From Pogostemon cablin (Eukaryota > Streptophyta > Magnoliopsida > Lamiales > Lamiaceae), in NCBI GenBank assembly GCA_023678885.1, contig CM042985.1, positions 17,462,465-17,526,464 of the forward strand: a stretch of 64,000 nt of DNA. The letters run 5' to 3'. Positions within the stretch are counted from its first letter, which is position 1, and each line of letters starts with the position of its first letter. Shown in pieces: positions 21,828 through 33,721 of this stretch. The translations under genes were made by a program, and so were the position numbers. Below the pieces are notes generated by a model. The model saw only the letters and a program-made list of their open reading frames with translations, ran no database searches and was not told where the DNA came from.

Positions 21828-23036
21828 GTGAGGTTGGATTTGGATTGTTATGATGGGTTGTTGACTCTTTGATAAGTATGTTGCATTCTTATTTTGCATG
21901 TGTTGATTTTATTGACGAGAAGCATGTATAACTTGTTAAATATGTGGACTTCATTGTTCAATTGATCTTGATTATATGCTATGAGGAGTGCTTAGGAATC
22001 TATTACCCATGTGAGAATCTGAGCCTTATGAAATCATGCTACATCCATGCATGATAGTTTATTCTTATGAGAATCTGGCCTGGAGTCTTGTGTGAGACTT
22101 ATAATTGATTACTTATTAGGACATGATGTTAGGCCCCATTATTGTTTATTTAAGTCACTTAGCTAAATTTTACCTTCTCATATATTGTATAAATCATTGG
22201 AAGACCTGTTGAGCCTTTTAAAGATTTTTCTTTGGCAAGCCTTGATAAAAAATCCTTATTCATCCTTTACTTGAACCTTTTAAATATCTTATTCATTAGT
22301 AGAGAGTTGAGGTGAATATATGCTAGCTAAAAGCATGAAAATTTTGGTTGAGTGGTATGAAGTGAAAGAGAAATAAATGGTTAAATCTTGTTTAGGGGTA
22401 GTGCCTAAAATTGGCACACCGCCTACTTAGAAAGGTAGTGTCCGAAATTAGTACCATTGTACTTTGAAGAAAGGAGAAAAGTCGATGTTGATCCTAAGAA
22501 AAAGAAGGAGAAGATGAATCGCAATGATGATGAGAATAAAGATGGAGAAGAGGAAGCTGTTTGATGAAAAGTAAAGCTCCAAGGTAATTCTCTACTAGTG
22601 AATTAGTCACTTTATCTATATTTCCCTACATTTACCAAAGCGCCAACATTATAACCCAAAAGCAAGTCCTTTGTGATCCTAGTAATAAAGCGATTATGAG
22701 TTGATTTTTTAGATCCTTGCCAAGCATATGATTACACGGAAGTATGAATTGAATATGAGCGTATATGTTAATCTTTTTAAGTGTACTTCACACTTGAGAG
22801 CGAGAGTAAATACGTATCTTGTGAGGTAGATGACTTAGTACTCAGAAGTGTATTATAATTGAGTGATGTTTTTACATGAAAGAAATGTATGATGCGAGTG
22901 GTACTTGTTTTAAATTGATAGAATTGCATGTGTAGGTATGTATTGTACTTGACTTGATGGCCTCACAAATTTTGCACTTACTCTTGTGGTTTTGATTTCA
23001 TTGCCTCGGTACGAGCAATATATAAGTTTGGGAGTT
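21828..23036 (+). mobile_element. Gypsy element 3: internal 3' untranslated remnant
   Basis: Homologous to the last ~1.2 kb of gypsy 2 before its 3' LTR (about 19000-20194), including the GGTAGTG...GGTACC-like blocks and the polypurine tract at 23024-23036. No coding sequence or TTCGACC array is present in this piece. It joins the end of the gypsy 2 3' LTR exactly, giving an LTR-internal-LTR-internal-LTR series. Confidence 0.8.
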
Positions 23037-23231
23037 TGATGAGAGTGAAAATTCACGTAATTTGAGCTCTGATTTATGTGATAATGATGTGTGATTTGAT
23101 TTTAAGTTGAAATAAATCAAGATATGTAGTGGGAAGTCACAAATCAGGCGCTTTTGAGGCCGTTTGACAAGATTTTCGAAGGAAAATAGGATAGAAGTGC
23201 TCGGAATTGGAAAAGAAGGAATCAAGCATCT

Positions 23232-23504
23232 GGTTCGACCAGGACACAAGTGGTTCGACCATTGGTTCTGGTCAAACCAGGCACCTGTGATTTTGTTACA
23301 GTGTGGTTCGACCACGATGATGTGGTTCGACTAGGCATGAAGGTCGAGCATTGGTCGAACTAAATACCTGAAGTAGTGCTAAAGTGATTCGACCCCGATG
23401 CTTCTGATTCGACCAGTGTTCGAGTCGAACCAGCCACCTGCCATTTTGTTATAGGCTGGTTCGACCAAGGTATAAATGGTTCGACCAAGGGCTTTGGTCG
23501 AACC
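23232..23504 (+). repeat. TTCGACC/GGTCGAA array in U3 of gypsy 3 LTR
   Basis: About ten motif copies, mostly GGTTCGACCA and GGTCGAACCA with some GATTCGACC. Spacers read TTACAGTGTGG and TTATAGGCTGG. It lies about 95 bp upstream of TATAAAAGGAAG at 23598-23609. Confidence 0.87.
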
Positions 23505-23597
23505 AACACGCGAGAAGTTTCCAGATCCATATTTTTGCACCTTCAGTAATGTTTTGGTTCAAAAAGTCCATTAGAGGTCCGTTGGAGGAGCTAAATG

Positions 23598-23609
23598 TAT
23601 AAAAGGAAG
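23598..23609 (+). promoter_or_regulatory. TATA box in gypsy 3 LTR
   Basis: TATAAAAGGAAG, downstream of the U3 array at the same spacing as in gypsy 2. Confidence 0.65.
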
Positions 23610-24700
23610 ACCCTACAAAGCAGAAAGACACCATCTTCATTCTACACAACATCCTAAACCCTACCATTATCTTACAGAACTTTGGAGAGAGATTCGTCTA
23701 ATTAATCAAGTGAGAACCAAGTGAAGATTCAAGACCGAGAGAGACGCGATGGTGCCCACATCTAGGGTGTACTTCGTTTCTTAATTTATCTTGTAATTTT
23801 CAAGACTATGGGTAAGATCTATCCAACTACCATGATTGTTTTTCGATCATTCATGGACTAGAGTTGCTTCAGTAGTTCTAGGGTTTATGAAGGTTTTATT
23901 ATTTAATTGAACTTCCGTGTATATACTCCGTACAACACTACTTGTGGTTTATTTTATATAACACTATGCATTTTTAATTCAAACTCAGAGTTGTTTTGTG
24001 CATCATTAATTGTTATGTAGAGTCTGAATACATATATTAATTATTGATTGAGTGCGTTCATTGCTGAGCAGGATTATATGTTATGTTTTTAAGTGAGAAA
24101 ACTCCGAAGTCTCATTAGAACTATCTTATATAAATACTTGTTATTTGAATCTGATTCGGGTTAATAAGTAGGACAATAAGAATAACATCATAGTACATAT
24201 AAAGGGAGATCATATCGGGTTAGAGTACTTAGTACATGATAAATATTGATACTAATAGTACCTAGAAAGGGGGTGAATTATATCTCTTGCTCCAAGGATA
24301 TTAACACATGTCACTCGCTTATTTACTTGTGTCTATAGAGTAGATTTGCATGGTTTAGCGAAACATCCATACTCCACAAGGCAAAGTTAGACAATCATAC
24401 GCGGAAGGAAAGTTAATGAATAAAGCTGGATGGCCCGAAAAACTACCTAATTTCTCACTTGTTCACCTTCTTTTAATCTCTACTGCTTGTTTATTTTACT
24501 TGCTATTTTAATTACTTGTTTTGTAGTTACTTAATTATTCCACCAATTTATTTCCAACCTAGTCTTAATAAGTTATATTATAATTGAATTGATAATAATA
24601 CATCTCTTGGGATCGATAAATATCACTTGATCGCTTATCAAAGCTACAATAACATCCTTCATACTTGGGGATTAATTGTGTGTTGAGAAAATGCTCATCA

Positions 24701-27700
24701 GGTTGCGTATTTTATTCCTGAATATTATATGCATATAAAAACCTCGGTGTTAAATAACTAAGTGGGAGAGGGGATTGATTAATAATTCTCACAGCCTCCA
24801 TTATTGGTTTGTAAGTGATGTGAGTAAACCTGTACGGTGGCTATAGTGCCTTCCTCTCCATCGGATGAATTTACTCACGGATCACTGGTTCGAACTTCTT
24901 TATGATGATTGTAGAAAGTTATTCGAGTGCGTGTGGACTTCTCCAACTGTAAGGCACACAAGCTTGCACAACGGAATTGGGATCAAATAGTGGTGTACAC
25001 TTAGGTGTAAATAATAAGCATCCTTCCCAACGGAGGCACTGCTGTTATTTGCATGGCTAAAGAGGTTGACGAATGAAATTAATGGATAAAATCTTCTCTT
25101 GTAAATGTTCAGGTTTTTATACATCTACACTAATGTGGCATGTAGACTCACGGTGCTTGAGATTTCAGTGAATTTTATTTTATATTGTTTTGAGGGAATC
25201 GATATAAATGGATAAATTCGAAGTATTTGATCAGTGTTTTTATTTACGAGATTCTCTATATTTTCAAATGGTTTTATCATGCTTATTGTTTACTAAAAGA
25301 AATTATATTTACTGGTCCAAAATTAGATGAATAGAAAAAAAATATTGTCCTTAATTCTTACTGCTTAGAAAAATAAAAATGTGTTCTCACTAGAGATATC
25401 CTCTGATGCCTATTTAAGTCTCTAATGGAGAGGTGAGAGGTTTATAGAAATATTATGGTCTCATGTGATTCTTCAGATACTTGAGTAAGGTAGAAAGTCA
25501 AGAGATCATGGTTAATTTGATGAATGAATTGGAAATACTTGGAGTAGAAATTGAAGGGGAAACCTAGGTCAATTTATTCTTCATTGTTTACCTAGATGTT
25601 TTGAGCAATTTCCACCTGAATTATAAGAAGTTGTACTTGGTGGGAAACTTTTGACAAAATATGTGGCGAAAGAAATCTATTTTCATCAAGGAATGAACAA
25701 GGTTTGTATCTTTCACTAGTCGTTAAAGCCTGACTAGTGATGACATCTACTGACACGTTGTGTGTAGATTACGGAATCACTAAAAGCCTTCAACTAAGTG
25801 ATGATGAGATTATTGAGTACATGGGTAAGCTACGAAAGTAGTAGCTATTACAGTGGGAGTTGTTTATTTATCTTCTGATAGGAATAAATGTTTGATTATG
25901 AGAATTTGTCTTTTCATACATTTTCATTGAGAGGATTTCATTTCAGTTTCTATGTAGTTACGGATAGATACTCCATTTCATTTAAATGACATGGTCATAG
26001 TGATGAGGGATGAAACTATAATCTGTGATGGTACGTTGGTAACAATTTGTACACTCTTAAATCATATTTCTCTAATGATGCAACATAGTACTAATGATAA
26101 TGTGCCTTGTAAACCTAATAAGAGAAAGGAACCTTTGCATATGAACCAAACATATCTTTGATATCTGAGACTAGGTCATGATTGCCTATTCAAGGTAAAG
26201 GGGTGTACAGACAAAGGTATATTGAAATTGGTTCATTCTAATTTATGAGGTCCTTAGACTATCCAGGTGAGAAGTGGTTAGATATTTTGATGCACCGCAA
26301 GACTTAGTGCTATAATTAATTCAAAAGTTCATGGGCCATGCGGTGAAGGGTCATCAAAAATATATCAAGTCATTACGATTTAATCATGGTGGCGAGTACC
26401 TCTTAGGATAGTTTAAGAGCTGTTTATCAGAGGTTAGGATGGAATCCCAAGTTGTCAACACTGGGCAAACCCCAATCGAATGGTGTGACAGAAGGAAGGA
26501 ATGAGACTCTTATTGTAGTGGTTAGATTGATAATGAGTTATTCCGAATTACTAAATACATTTTATGGGTATGCCCTTGAAACATCATGTCGTAAGGATGA
26601 TTGTCTGTTTATGGGATATCCTATAAAAATGAATGGTGTTTTACTTATTTAGTCCAAAAGATTAAGAGAGTGTTTGTTAACACGAACACTAGATTTTTGG
26701 AAACGGACTACGTAATAAATCACAAACCCATGAATAAAATATTCTATAGAGTGTGACAAGGGAAACACAATATTAGTACCAATTGTACAAGAGGATATAC
26801 CACAAGTGAACTGCATCACGTGTCACATTTAATACACAATTGCCTATTGCACCTTGTTGTAGTGGGAGGGCTGTTTAACAACAGAATAGATTTATATTTT
26901 GGGAGAATTGTGAGACTAGGTTCCTAGTAAACATAAAATCAGCCCATGGATACAATGAAGTACTACAAGATCGAAATGCAGAATTTTGTAAGTCGCAATG
27001 ATCTTTGAAATAAAATTAATGGATTCTAAATCAGATCTGGAAGCTTGTAAGATCACTAACTGGTGTAAAAGCCATTGGAAGTGGCTATAAAAATAAAATA
27101 GGATGAGACAGTAAGGTGATACTTTGAAACAAGACTTGTTGCATAAAGGTACACTCAAAAAGAAGGGTGAGTTTGAGTATCAGGAAACCTTTTCGCTGGT
27201 AGCTAAGTTTAAATCAATTCGAATTCTTTTATTTATTGCTGCTCATATTGAATCATGAGGTATAACAAATACTCCCTTCGTCCCATGTTAACGTTGACGT
27301 TTGCCTTTTGGACGGAGATTAAGAGAGATAATATTTTAATATGTAGTGAGATAAGAGAAATAATATTTAATTTAAAGTGGGTAGTTGTATTAGTGTTGTG
27401 TGTGGGTGCTACATTAAATAATTAATTATTTTATATGGGCCGCACTTGATAAAAAAGGAAATGTAAACCTTAACTTGGGATAACCCAAAATGAAAAGTGT
27501 AAACCTTAATGTGGGACGGAGGGAGTAGATGTCAAGACATCTTTCGTTGGAAGTATTGAGGAAAACATCTATGAGAAGCAACCAGAGTGATTCATTGTAA
27601 AGGGCTAAGAGCATTTTGAGTGTAAGCTTAAAATTGTCCATCGATGGACTAAAGCAAGCTTCAAGATCTTGGAGCATCCGTTTTGATGAGAAAATCCAGT

Positions 27701-28615
27701 GATATGGATTTATTCAGTGCGCAGATATGTCTTGTGCATTGAAAAGAGTGACAAAAATGTGATTGTATTTCGTGTACTTTTTGTAGATGGTATCTTGCAC
27801 ATTGGAGAAAATGAAAGAGTATTGTCCGGTGTATGGGTATGGCTCATATATCAGTATGAATTTTAGGGCTTAAGAGAAACAAAATATATTCTTGCGATCA
27901 TAGTGATACGGATCATAAGATAGAATGTTATGCTTGTCTCAAGCTTTATGAATTGATACTATCCTTACTCGTTTTAGCATGATGCTTAATCTAAGGAATG
28001 CTATGTACGAGATTGGATATCTGTTTTCCTGATGGCATGGACAGTGGGTATCAAAGTAACCAATAACAAGAATGATTGAACTATGTTAATACATATATTT
28101 ATGTACCTGAAAAAGGCCAGAAATAATATGTGGACTTACCGGAAAGATTCACTGCTTCTTGTGGGTTACATAGATTCAGATTTTTCAAATCAGATAGGGA
28201 TGGCAGTAAATTCACCTCAAGGTTATGTGTTTAGTTTTAGGAAGTAGAGTCATAATTTGGAGGAGTGTTATATAGAAATATATTTTGGACTCCATCCTCA
28301 TGATGGACTTGGATGTGTTTTCGGAGTTTGCCCAAGGTCATCACAATTTATTGTGATAATAATGGTGCGGTTGCAAACTTGAAGAAATAACGAGCCCATA
28401 ATGCAATTAAACACATTGAGAGCAAGTACCACCTGATACGAGAAATCATATGATGAGGGAAAGGTTGTTGTCGCCAAGGTTTCATCGTATGATAACCTAG
28501 TAAATTCTTTTACAAGGGCCTTAACGTGAAATCTTTTGATGGTCTGTAGTGGGAGTAGGAATCAGATGTATGGCAGAAGACATGGCAGAATAGTCTTTTA
28601 GTATAAGTGAGAGAT
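24701..28615 (+). pseudogene. Copia family A, copy 3: leader to RNase H
   Basis: It begins in the leader (GGTTGCGTATTTTATT, as at 58454) after a gypsy LTR, so its 5' LTR is gone. A gag-like segment is near 25430-25710. Integrase is near 26220-26700, with GKPQSNGV and FYGYALET in the open piece 26452-26652. Reverse transcriptase is near 27040-27970, split by a MITE at 27272. RNase H is near 28120-28560. The RT box reads F-V-D-G (27780-27791), again lacking the second aspartate. Stops and shifts are dense throughout. Confidence 0.82.
27272..27525 (+). mobile_element. Stowaway MITE (254 bp) in copia RT
   Basis: Terminal inverted repeats CTCCCTTCGTCCCA and TGGGACGGAGGGAG, flanked by TA on both sides (27270-27271 and 27526-27527). 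Sibling copia copies show the empty site, CAAATAGATGTCAAG, with a single TA. The inside is AT-rich and non-coding. This is the Tc1/mariner-type Stowaway pattern. Confidence 0.95.
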
Positions 28616-29817
28616 TATTGGATTATATACTAAAAGACTAGCTTTAGTCTGAACAATATTTTAACAATATTTAGAATGAGATAATTGATCAAATGATTGC
28701 GTCTTATAATTTATTTATATATTCGATGCAATAGTCCACTTACTTTATGTTGTAGATAATATGTTCTGCGACAACACGCAGAAAATTATATTATCGGTTT
28801 TCTTGTAAAGTATAAACATATGCTCACAACCAAGATAGACGGGGACAATCTATCGGGAAGGTTGTAGTGTGATTTGGTATTAGTTTGTCTTGACTATAAA
28901 ATCATATTAGTGCACTTTGTTGTATTGAGCAGGATCGCTTGAGATCGTTCGACTTATACTGACTATATAGGAGAACTTGATCTCTTTTATTATGGATGTT
29001 CATGCTCTTAATTCCTATATAATAACCTCGACACAGAAGCCAGTATGTATTTCATTGATTCATCAATGGGTGAGATTTCACATGTAATAAATCAACAAGC
29101 TCGTTGAGTTGGGAAATAGTGTTGTCTCTATGGTGTGCTGTTGATTGTAGAAGGAATTCGTGTCCTATCAAATAGGTTGATGATGTCCCCTTAAGGAGCT
29201 TATAAGGATTATCATGTAAACCCTACAGATGAATTTATTCCGGCATGATAATGAGGTTGAATGGTACTATTCTCGGATGAAATATTAATTTAATGGAGTT
29301 ATCAGTAACTAAATTAATTAATGGGCATTGTATATATTAAACAGTGGAGACTAATGGGCTAATAATAAGAAGGAGCCCATAACGTAATTATGGGATTAGA
29401 GCGGCAGTGCAGTAATAATATTTTAGTGGACTATATTATTATTATTGGACTTAAGTATAAGTTTTGGGCTAAACTTGAATACATAAGCTCAATGGATGCC
29501 CGACTCTAATTTCTCCTCCTGGTCCATGCTGTAGCCTATAAATAAGTCATTTCAACTTCTCTGGAACCTTAATCACACGTCTAAATACCGTGAGAGAGTA
29601 GGGAGGAAAGCAGATTGAGAGGATCTTGAAGATCGTTGCCCACACGACGTCAAGATTGGACTTGGTAATACAGTAGAATATCAAGAGGTTGTTTTTTGCT
29701 TTTCTTCTTCAACATACCCTGGTGAAAGGAAATACATTTCTATGTTCTTGCTTTCACTAATTTAGAAACGCATGAAACCATAACGGTTCACGTTAGCCAA
29801 ACGATCAAATGCCAACG
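28616..29817 (+). repeat. 3' LTR of copia A copy 3 (about 1202 bp)
   Basis: Starts TATTGGATTATATAC (the usual TG changed to TA) after a GTGAGAGAT tract, and ends GCCAACG. It lacks the extra module of the LTR at 3299. Its right edge cuts protease coding sequence of another gypsy lineage. Confidence 0.85.
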
Positions 29818-30326
29818 GGCCTAACATCCCAAATATTCAACTTCTTGAAAACAGACAGTGACATCAAATTTATACTAGCCCCCTAATCATATAAAGTTTT
29901 ATAACTCTCATTCTTCCCCTTCTCACAAAGGGACAGTAAAGCTACCTAGATATTTGAAGTTAGAAGGAAGTTTCTTTTATAATATATGCATTCTTCCATT
30001 AGATTCACAATCTTATACAACCCAAACATTTCTTCTTGGCCATGATGTCTTTCAATAACTTTGCCTAATTGGGCATTTGCAAAATTGTCTTCGTTAAAGG
30101 AATGTTGATATGAATTTTGTTTAGAATCCCCACAAACTTGGCAAAATTTTTCATCTAAGCCTTTCTTAATTCAAGAACCTTTGTGGAAACGAAATTGGAA
30201 TGGGTAGCTTAGGAAATCCCAAAATACTTCGTTCAAATTTTTCTTCTTGCTCATTTCTTTTAACCTTTTTATTCCTCTCCCACTTATTTGGAGATTTCAC
30301 AACTTCTTCCTCAAGTGTCGGGCTCA

Positions 30327-30650
30327 CTAAATAACATTCTTTTCATTCTCACATACTTTCACTATTACTTCTTCAACCTCAACTTCCATAGTCTTTAGTT
30401 CGCCTTTTACTTCATCATTTTCCTTAGGCAAAAGAGGTCCATCATATTTTGTACCACTTCTAAGATAGATGGTCTTACAATGCTCCTTAGGATTCATAAC
30501 GGTCATAGATGGGCACTTCCCATGTTGATGAAGTTCTCCTCTTTCACTTGCCAAACTGCTCATTTGCATTTCTAGTGCCTTGAATCTCATCTCATTCACT
30601 TCTTTCTCTTGCCTCCGATCTTCTCGAGAATTGTACGCTTTTTTATTCAA
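30327..30650 (-). pseudogene. Gag C-terminal fragment of second gypsy lineage
   Basis: An open stretch of 107 codons containing NPKEHCKTIYLRSGTKYDGP, the counterpart of the NAITLRSGTQYEGP block in gypsy 1 and 2. It lacks the RFD...VEP repeats, which would follow this point; an acidic tail takes their place. The protease region continues to 29820 with stops, including one in place of the leucine of the LGAS-type motif. Confidence 0.7.
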
Positions 30651-30735
30651 AATGCGTAAACTGACTTAAAATCCATGAAAGACAGTTTTTAATTCTCTGG
30701 AAGATTCCAGAATTTTCACTTAAATAGCTGGCAAT

Positions 30736-30960
30736 TTTTGGCCGAACTCGACTTAAGTTGCAGAACTGGAGTCGAATCGGGACTTCTGTCAACAAGAAAT
30801 CTTCAGCATGTCATAGCTCGAGTCGAGTTGCATAGCTCTACTTTGGTGAGGTCGAGTTGGTGTTTCAGGTTCTCGAACTCGGTTTCCTTTAGGGCCGACC
30901 TGCACGACTCGATGCGTATTTCAGAACTGGACTCAAGTCAAGTTCTGACACGACTTTAGC
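30736..30960 (-). repeat. TCGA-centred palindrome cluster in second gypsy lineage
   Basis: Repeated ACTCGAC, GAGTCGAG, GGTCGAGTT and CTCGAACTCGG elements in both orientations over 225 bp, between LTR-like and gag sequence. This is the same idea as the TTCGACC arrays with a different core flank. GCTCGAGTCGAGTTGC at 30816-30831 is the clearest copy. Confidence 0.6.
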
Positions 30961-31398
30961 ATTCAATGTTCGTTCAAACTCTTCGCTCAATTTTGCTCCC
31001 TTTTTTCACCTATGTTGAACATATTTTGATTATTTCCAAGATATTTCTCTCACAACACAAAATATTCACAAATGTAAGAAATACACAACCAATTATACAA
31101 AAGACGGACAAAATACACAAAAATAGCGACTAAAACAACATGAAAAATCTAAGTGAAAATGAAGACAATCAAACTCCCAAACTTTAAGTGTTATTCCTCC
31201 CCGAGTAATGAAAATACAAATAAGGAGAAACAACAAATCATATTAGGACTCCCTATAACAAAGAACTTTATACATGAGATTTTAACAAGTTTAATTCTAA
31301 GAGAACTTGAGGTAATATTATTCCTTCCAATCCAAGCCTCATTGTAAGTATTTTTACTCAACTATCTTTATGTGGAGGGAAATTATGCACTCATCAAC

Positions 31399-32378
31399 CA
31401 ATCGAGCCCGACTCACCATAAGTTTGCAACAAGACTACGTCCACAAGCCACCATAGCTTCAATTTGAAGATAAAAAAGATCTGTAATTTCAGATACAATT
31501 TCAAGCTCTTTGCTAAGAGTATATAAATTTATAGATAATAGTGACTAATATAAGTATAGACAATCGAATATATCATCTCTTCAAGTTCTATCGATTCGAC
31601 TTCACTTTCCATCCCTTCCCTTCCCTTCTTCCTTTATTTTATACTTAATCACTATCTCTTAGCAAATACCCGGATAATAATAATGCCGCCTTTTATTATT
31701 TTTAGATGTACACATTTGCAATTATTTTGTAAATAGTCTAATAATAAACATAGGGTGGGAGTATTAATTAAATTCTTTTATTTAAAATGCAAGATAAATA
31801 TAGTAATATATTAAAATAAATTATATATACTTTCTAATAATTTTATTAGTTTGTTATCACTTCTCATTTACAAATTGTTTAAAAAGTTAATTGGACAAAC
31901 TTTTACATAATCATTTATCATTTTTTACTAAAAATATCATCACTTTTTTTATCCACTTACCAATATCACTTTTCCATGATCACGTATATTTTTTTAATTA
32001 AAATTTTTAATAATTTTTATCCATTGTATAAATTGTTTATTAAGTTGTTCAATTAAATGAATATTACTTTTCTTATAATTTGATATTAATTTTTATTAAA
32101 ATATTATTAAATACAAATTACTAGAAAAATAATTTAATTGAATGACTACTATTTTTTATTAATCATATATCATATAATAATAATAATAATAATAATAACA
32201 ATAATAATAATAATAATAATTAGATGTGATACTAAAAACAAAAACTTGTTGAACCATCGTATGGTTAAGCCATTCTACTTTTAATTTGTTATGTATTAAC
32301 TTCTAATAAAGATATTAGGAGTATTATCTTTTATCCTTGTTTGTTACTTTCTTTATCTGTATGATAAACAAATTCATA
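31399..32378. other. AT-rich spacer with dispersed ATCACTTTT motifs and (AAT)n
   Basis: No open frame of note. From about 31850 to 32160 the sequence repeats TATCACTTTT-like strings, also abundant near 41040-41580 and 63600-64000. An AAT microsatellite runs from about 32173 to 32221. Confidence 0.6.
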
Positions 32379-32651
32379 CTTCTTCCATCCTATAAATAAA
32401 TTCATATTTTCTATTTTTGTTTGTCCATAAATAATTTCACACCCCCAAATAAAAAAATACACACAAATCAATAACTTCACAATACACTTTAATTTTAAAA
32501 TTGTCACCCTTTTACAACTCACATAACTTCCTTAATAATTTATCTATTACCTAAAAATACCAAACTACCCCTAAAAGTAATGCAAAAGGCAATTTTTTTC
32601 TTAAACTCCGTAGCTATAATAACCGTGAACTTCTCTTTGGGATGGAGATAG
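32379..32651 (+). mobile_element. Stowaway-like MITE (273 bp)
   Basis: Ends CTTCTTCCATCC and GGATGGAGATAG with TA on both sides (32377-32378 and 32652-32653). The interior resembles the stretches at 32655-32820 and 36827-36950, which look like partial copies of the same family. Confidence 0.8.
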
Positions 32652-33106
32652 TACTTATTATTTTTGTTTTTACATAAATAAGTTTATACTCTTAAATAAG
32701 GAAATAACACACAATCCAATAACACCACAACAAATTTTAATTTATAAATTGTTCCTCTTTTACAACTCACATAATTTACATTATAATTTATTTAATATCT
32801 AAAATTATCAAACTACGTAATATTATTAAAGTGAAATGAAAATAAAGAGAAGGAAACAAAGGATAAAGATGTTGTGTGGATGGCGAAGCCAAAAAGAGCC
32901 AAACAGGCGGCCCAAAAAACTCTTGCAAAGAGCTTTAACAGAAATAGAGCTAAGCTAAAAATAAGAATTGTTTTCTTTGTAAGTCTGCTCCAATCTTGTT
33001 CACTTGCGACATCCCAAATATCCGGAGGCTCAGGCTGAGTTTGTTTTGTTGTGTCAGAACGGGTAACCGGCTTAGAAGCCGGTTTGTAAGTAATGCCTTT
33101 TCCTTT

Positions 33107-33721
33107 TTATTTTCCTCCAGTTAATTTTTTTGCAGTTTGGAGTGTAGGAAATCCATCAATAGAATAATCCTTAATCGGATCAGATTTTTCCTCAGTTGTA
33201 GTCTCTTTTATAGGGGGTGGAGTGGCATCCGAATTGGGCTGATTAGTTTTCACATGAGTCCCTATCTCATCAAGCGGAAGAGACTGGGCAGCATGAATGT
33301 CTCGCAAAGCTTCATCAATAATAGCAGTATGAGTTGTTAAATCTACCAAAATACCCCCAACAGAAGTCTTCAAAACAGCATCCTCCATATAGCCCTCCGT
33401 CGTGGCAATACTACCATCCTCAAGTGCATGTTGCGAGGCTACCATGTCGTGTACAGAAACAGGGGCATTCATTAAGTCTGTATCAGGTTGTGAAGAACCC
33501 CTACTCTTGGAATGAGCAGAGGATTGAGCATGGACCGGATCATGCAAATCATCCGGCTGTATGGCAGTTGAATCCACAACCCTTAAAGGCTGATGTTCAG
33601 CGAGAAGGGGCTGGTTCAAGGACAGAACATCAGGAGGCTGTGAAATAGGAAGGGCCTCATCCATAACATCTTTATCCAGCGTGTCAAATCTATTCGAAAG
33701 GGGGATGGAGAGTGAAATCAA
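33107..33721 (-). pseudogene. LINE ORF1-like hydrophilic tail (inverted partner)
   Basis: An open stretch of 204 codons beginning near NRFDTLDKD, hydrophilic and rich in Ser, Thr, Pro and Gln, with no catalytic motif I recognise. After a single TAA the frame stays open for another ~60 codons, to about 32930 (GITYKPASKPVTRSD, PPDIWDVASEQDW). It abuts, head to head, a DUF4283/CCHC segment on the other strand. A phrase like NRFDTL often follows the zinc knuckle in retroelement ORF1 proteins, so both pieces may come from one protein; this is inference. Confidence 0.4.

Larger units (their letters stand above)
23037..24700 (+). repeat. LTR of gypsy 3 (1664 bp)
   Basis: Starts TGATGAGAGTGAAAATTCACG and ends GCTCATCA. 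It is more diverged from the gypsy 2 LTRs than those are from each other. Right of it lies the 5' internal part of copia A copy 3. Confidence 0.9.
29818..31398 (-). mobile_element. Second gypsy lineage fragment (minus strand), rearranged
   Basis: On the minus strand the order is an LTR-like start (TGATGAGTGCATAATTT at 31398), a polypurine-like AAAGTTTGGGAGTT near 31175-31192, an array of TCGA motifs (30736-30960), mid-gag (30650-30327) and a protease linker with GASINLMSLSVF (30300-29820). The primer site and gag N-terminus are missing, so LTR-like sequence is fused to mid-gag by deletion. Gag and protease are related to, but distinct from, gypsy 1-3. Confidence 0.65.

Noticed and set aside
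4688..31398. Endogenous pararetrovirus as an alternative source of the gag-protease regions
   Set aside because: LTRs, polypurine tracts and tRNA primer sites directly frame the coding regions, and no movement-protein or coat-type sequence is seen.
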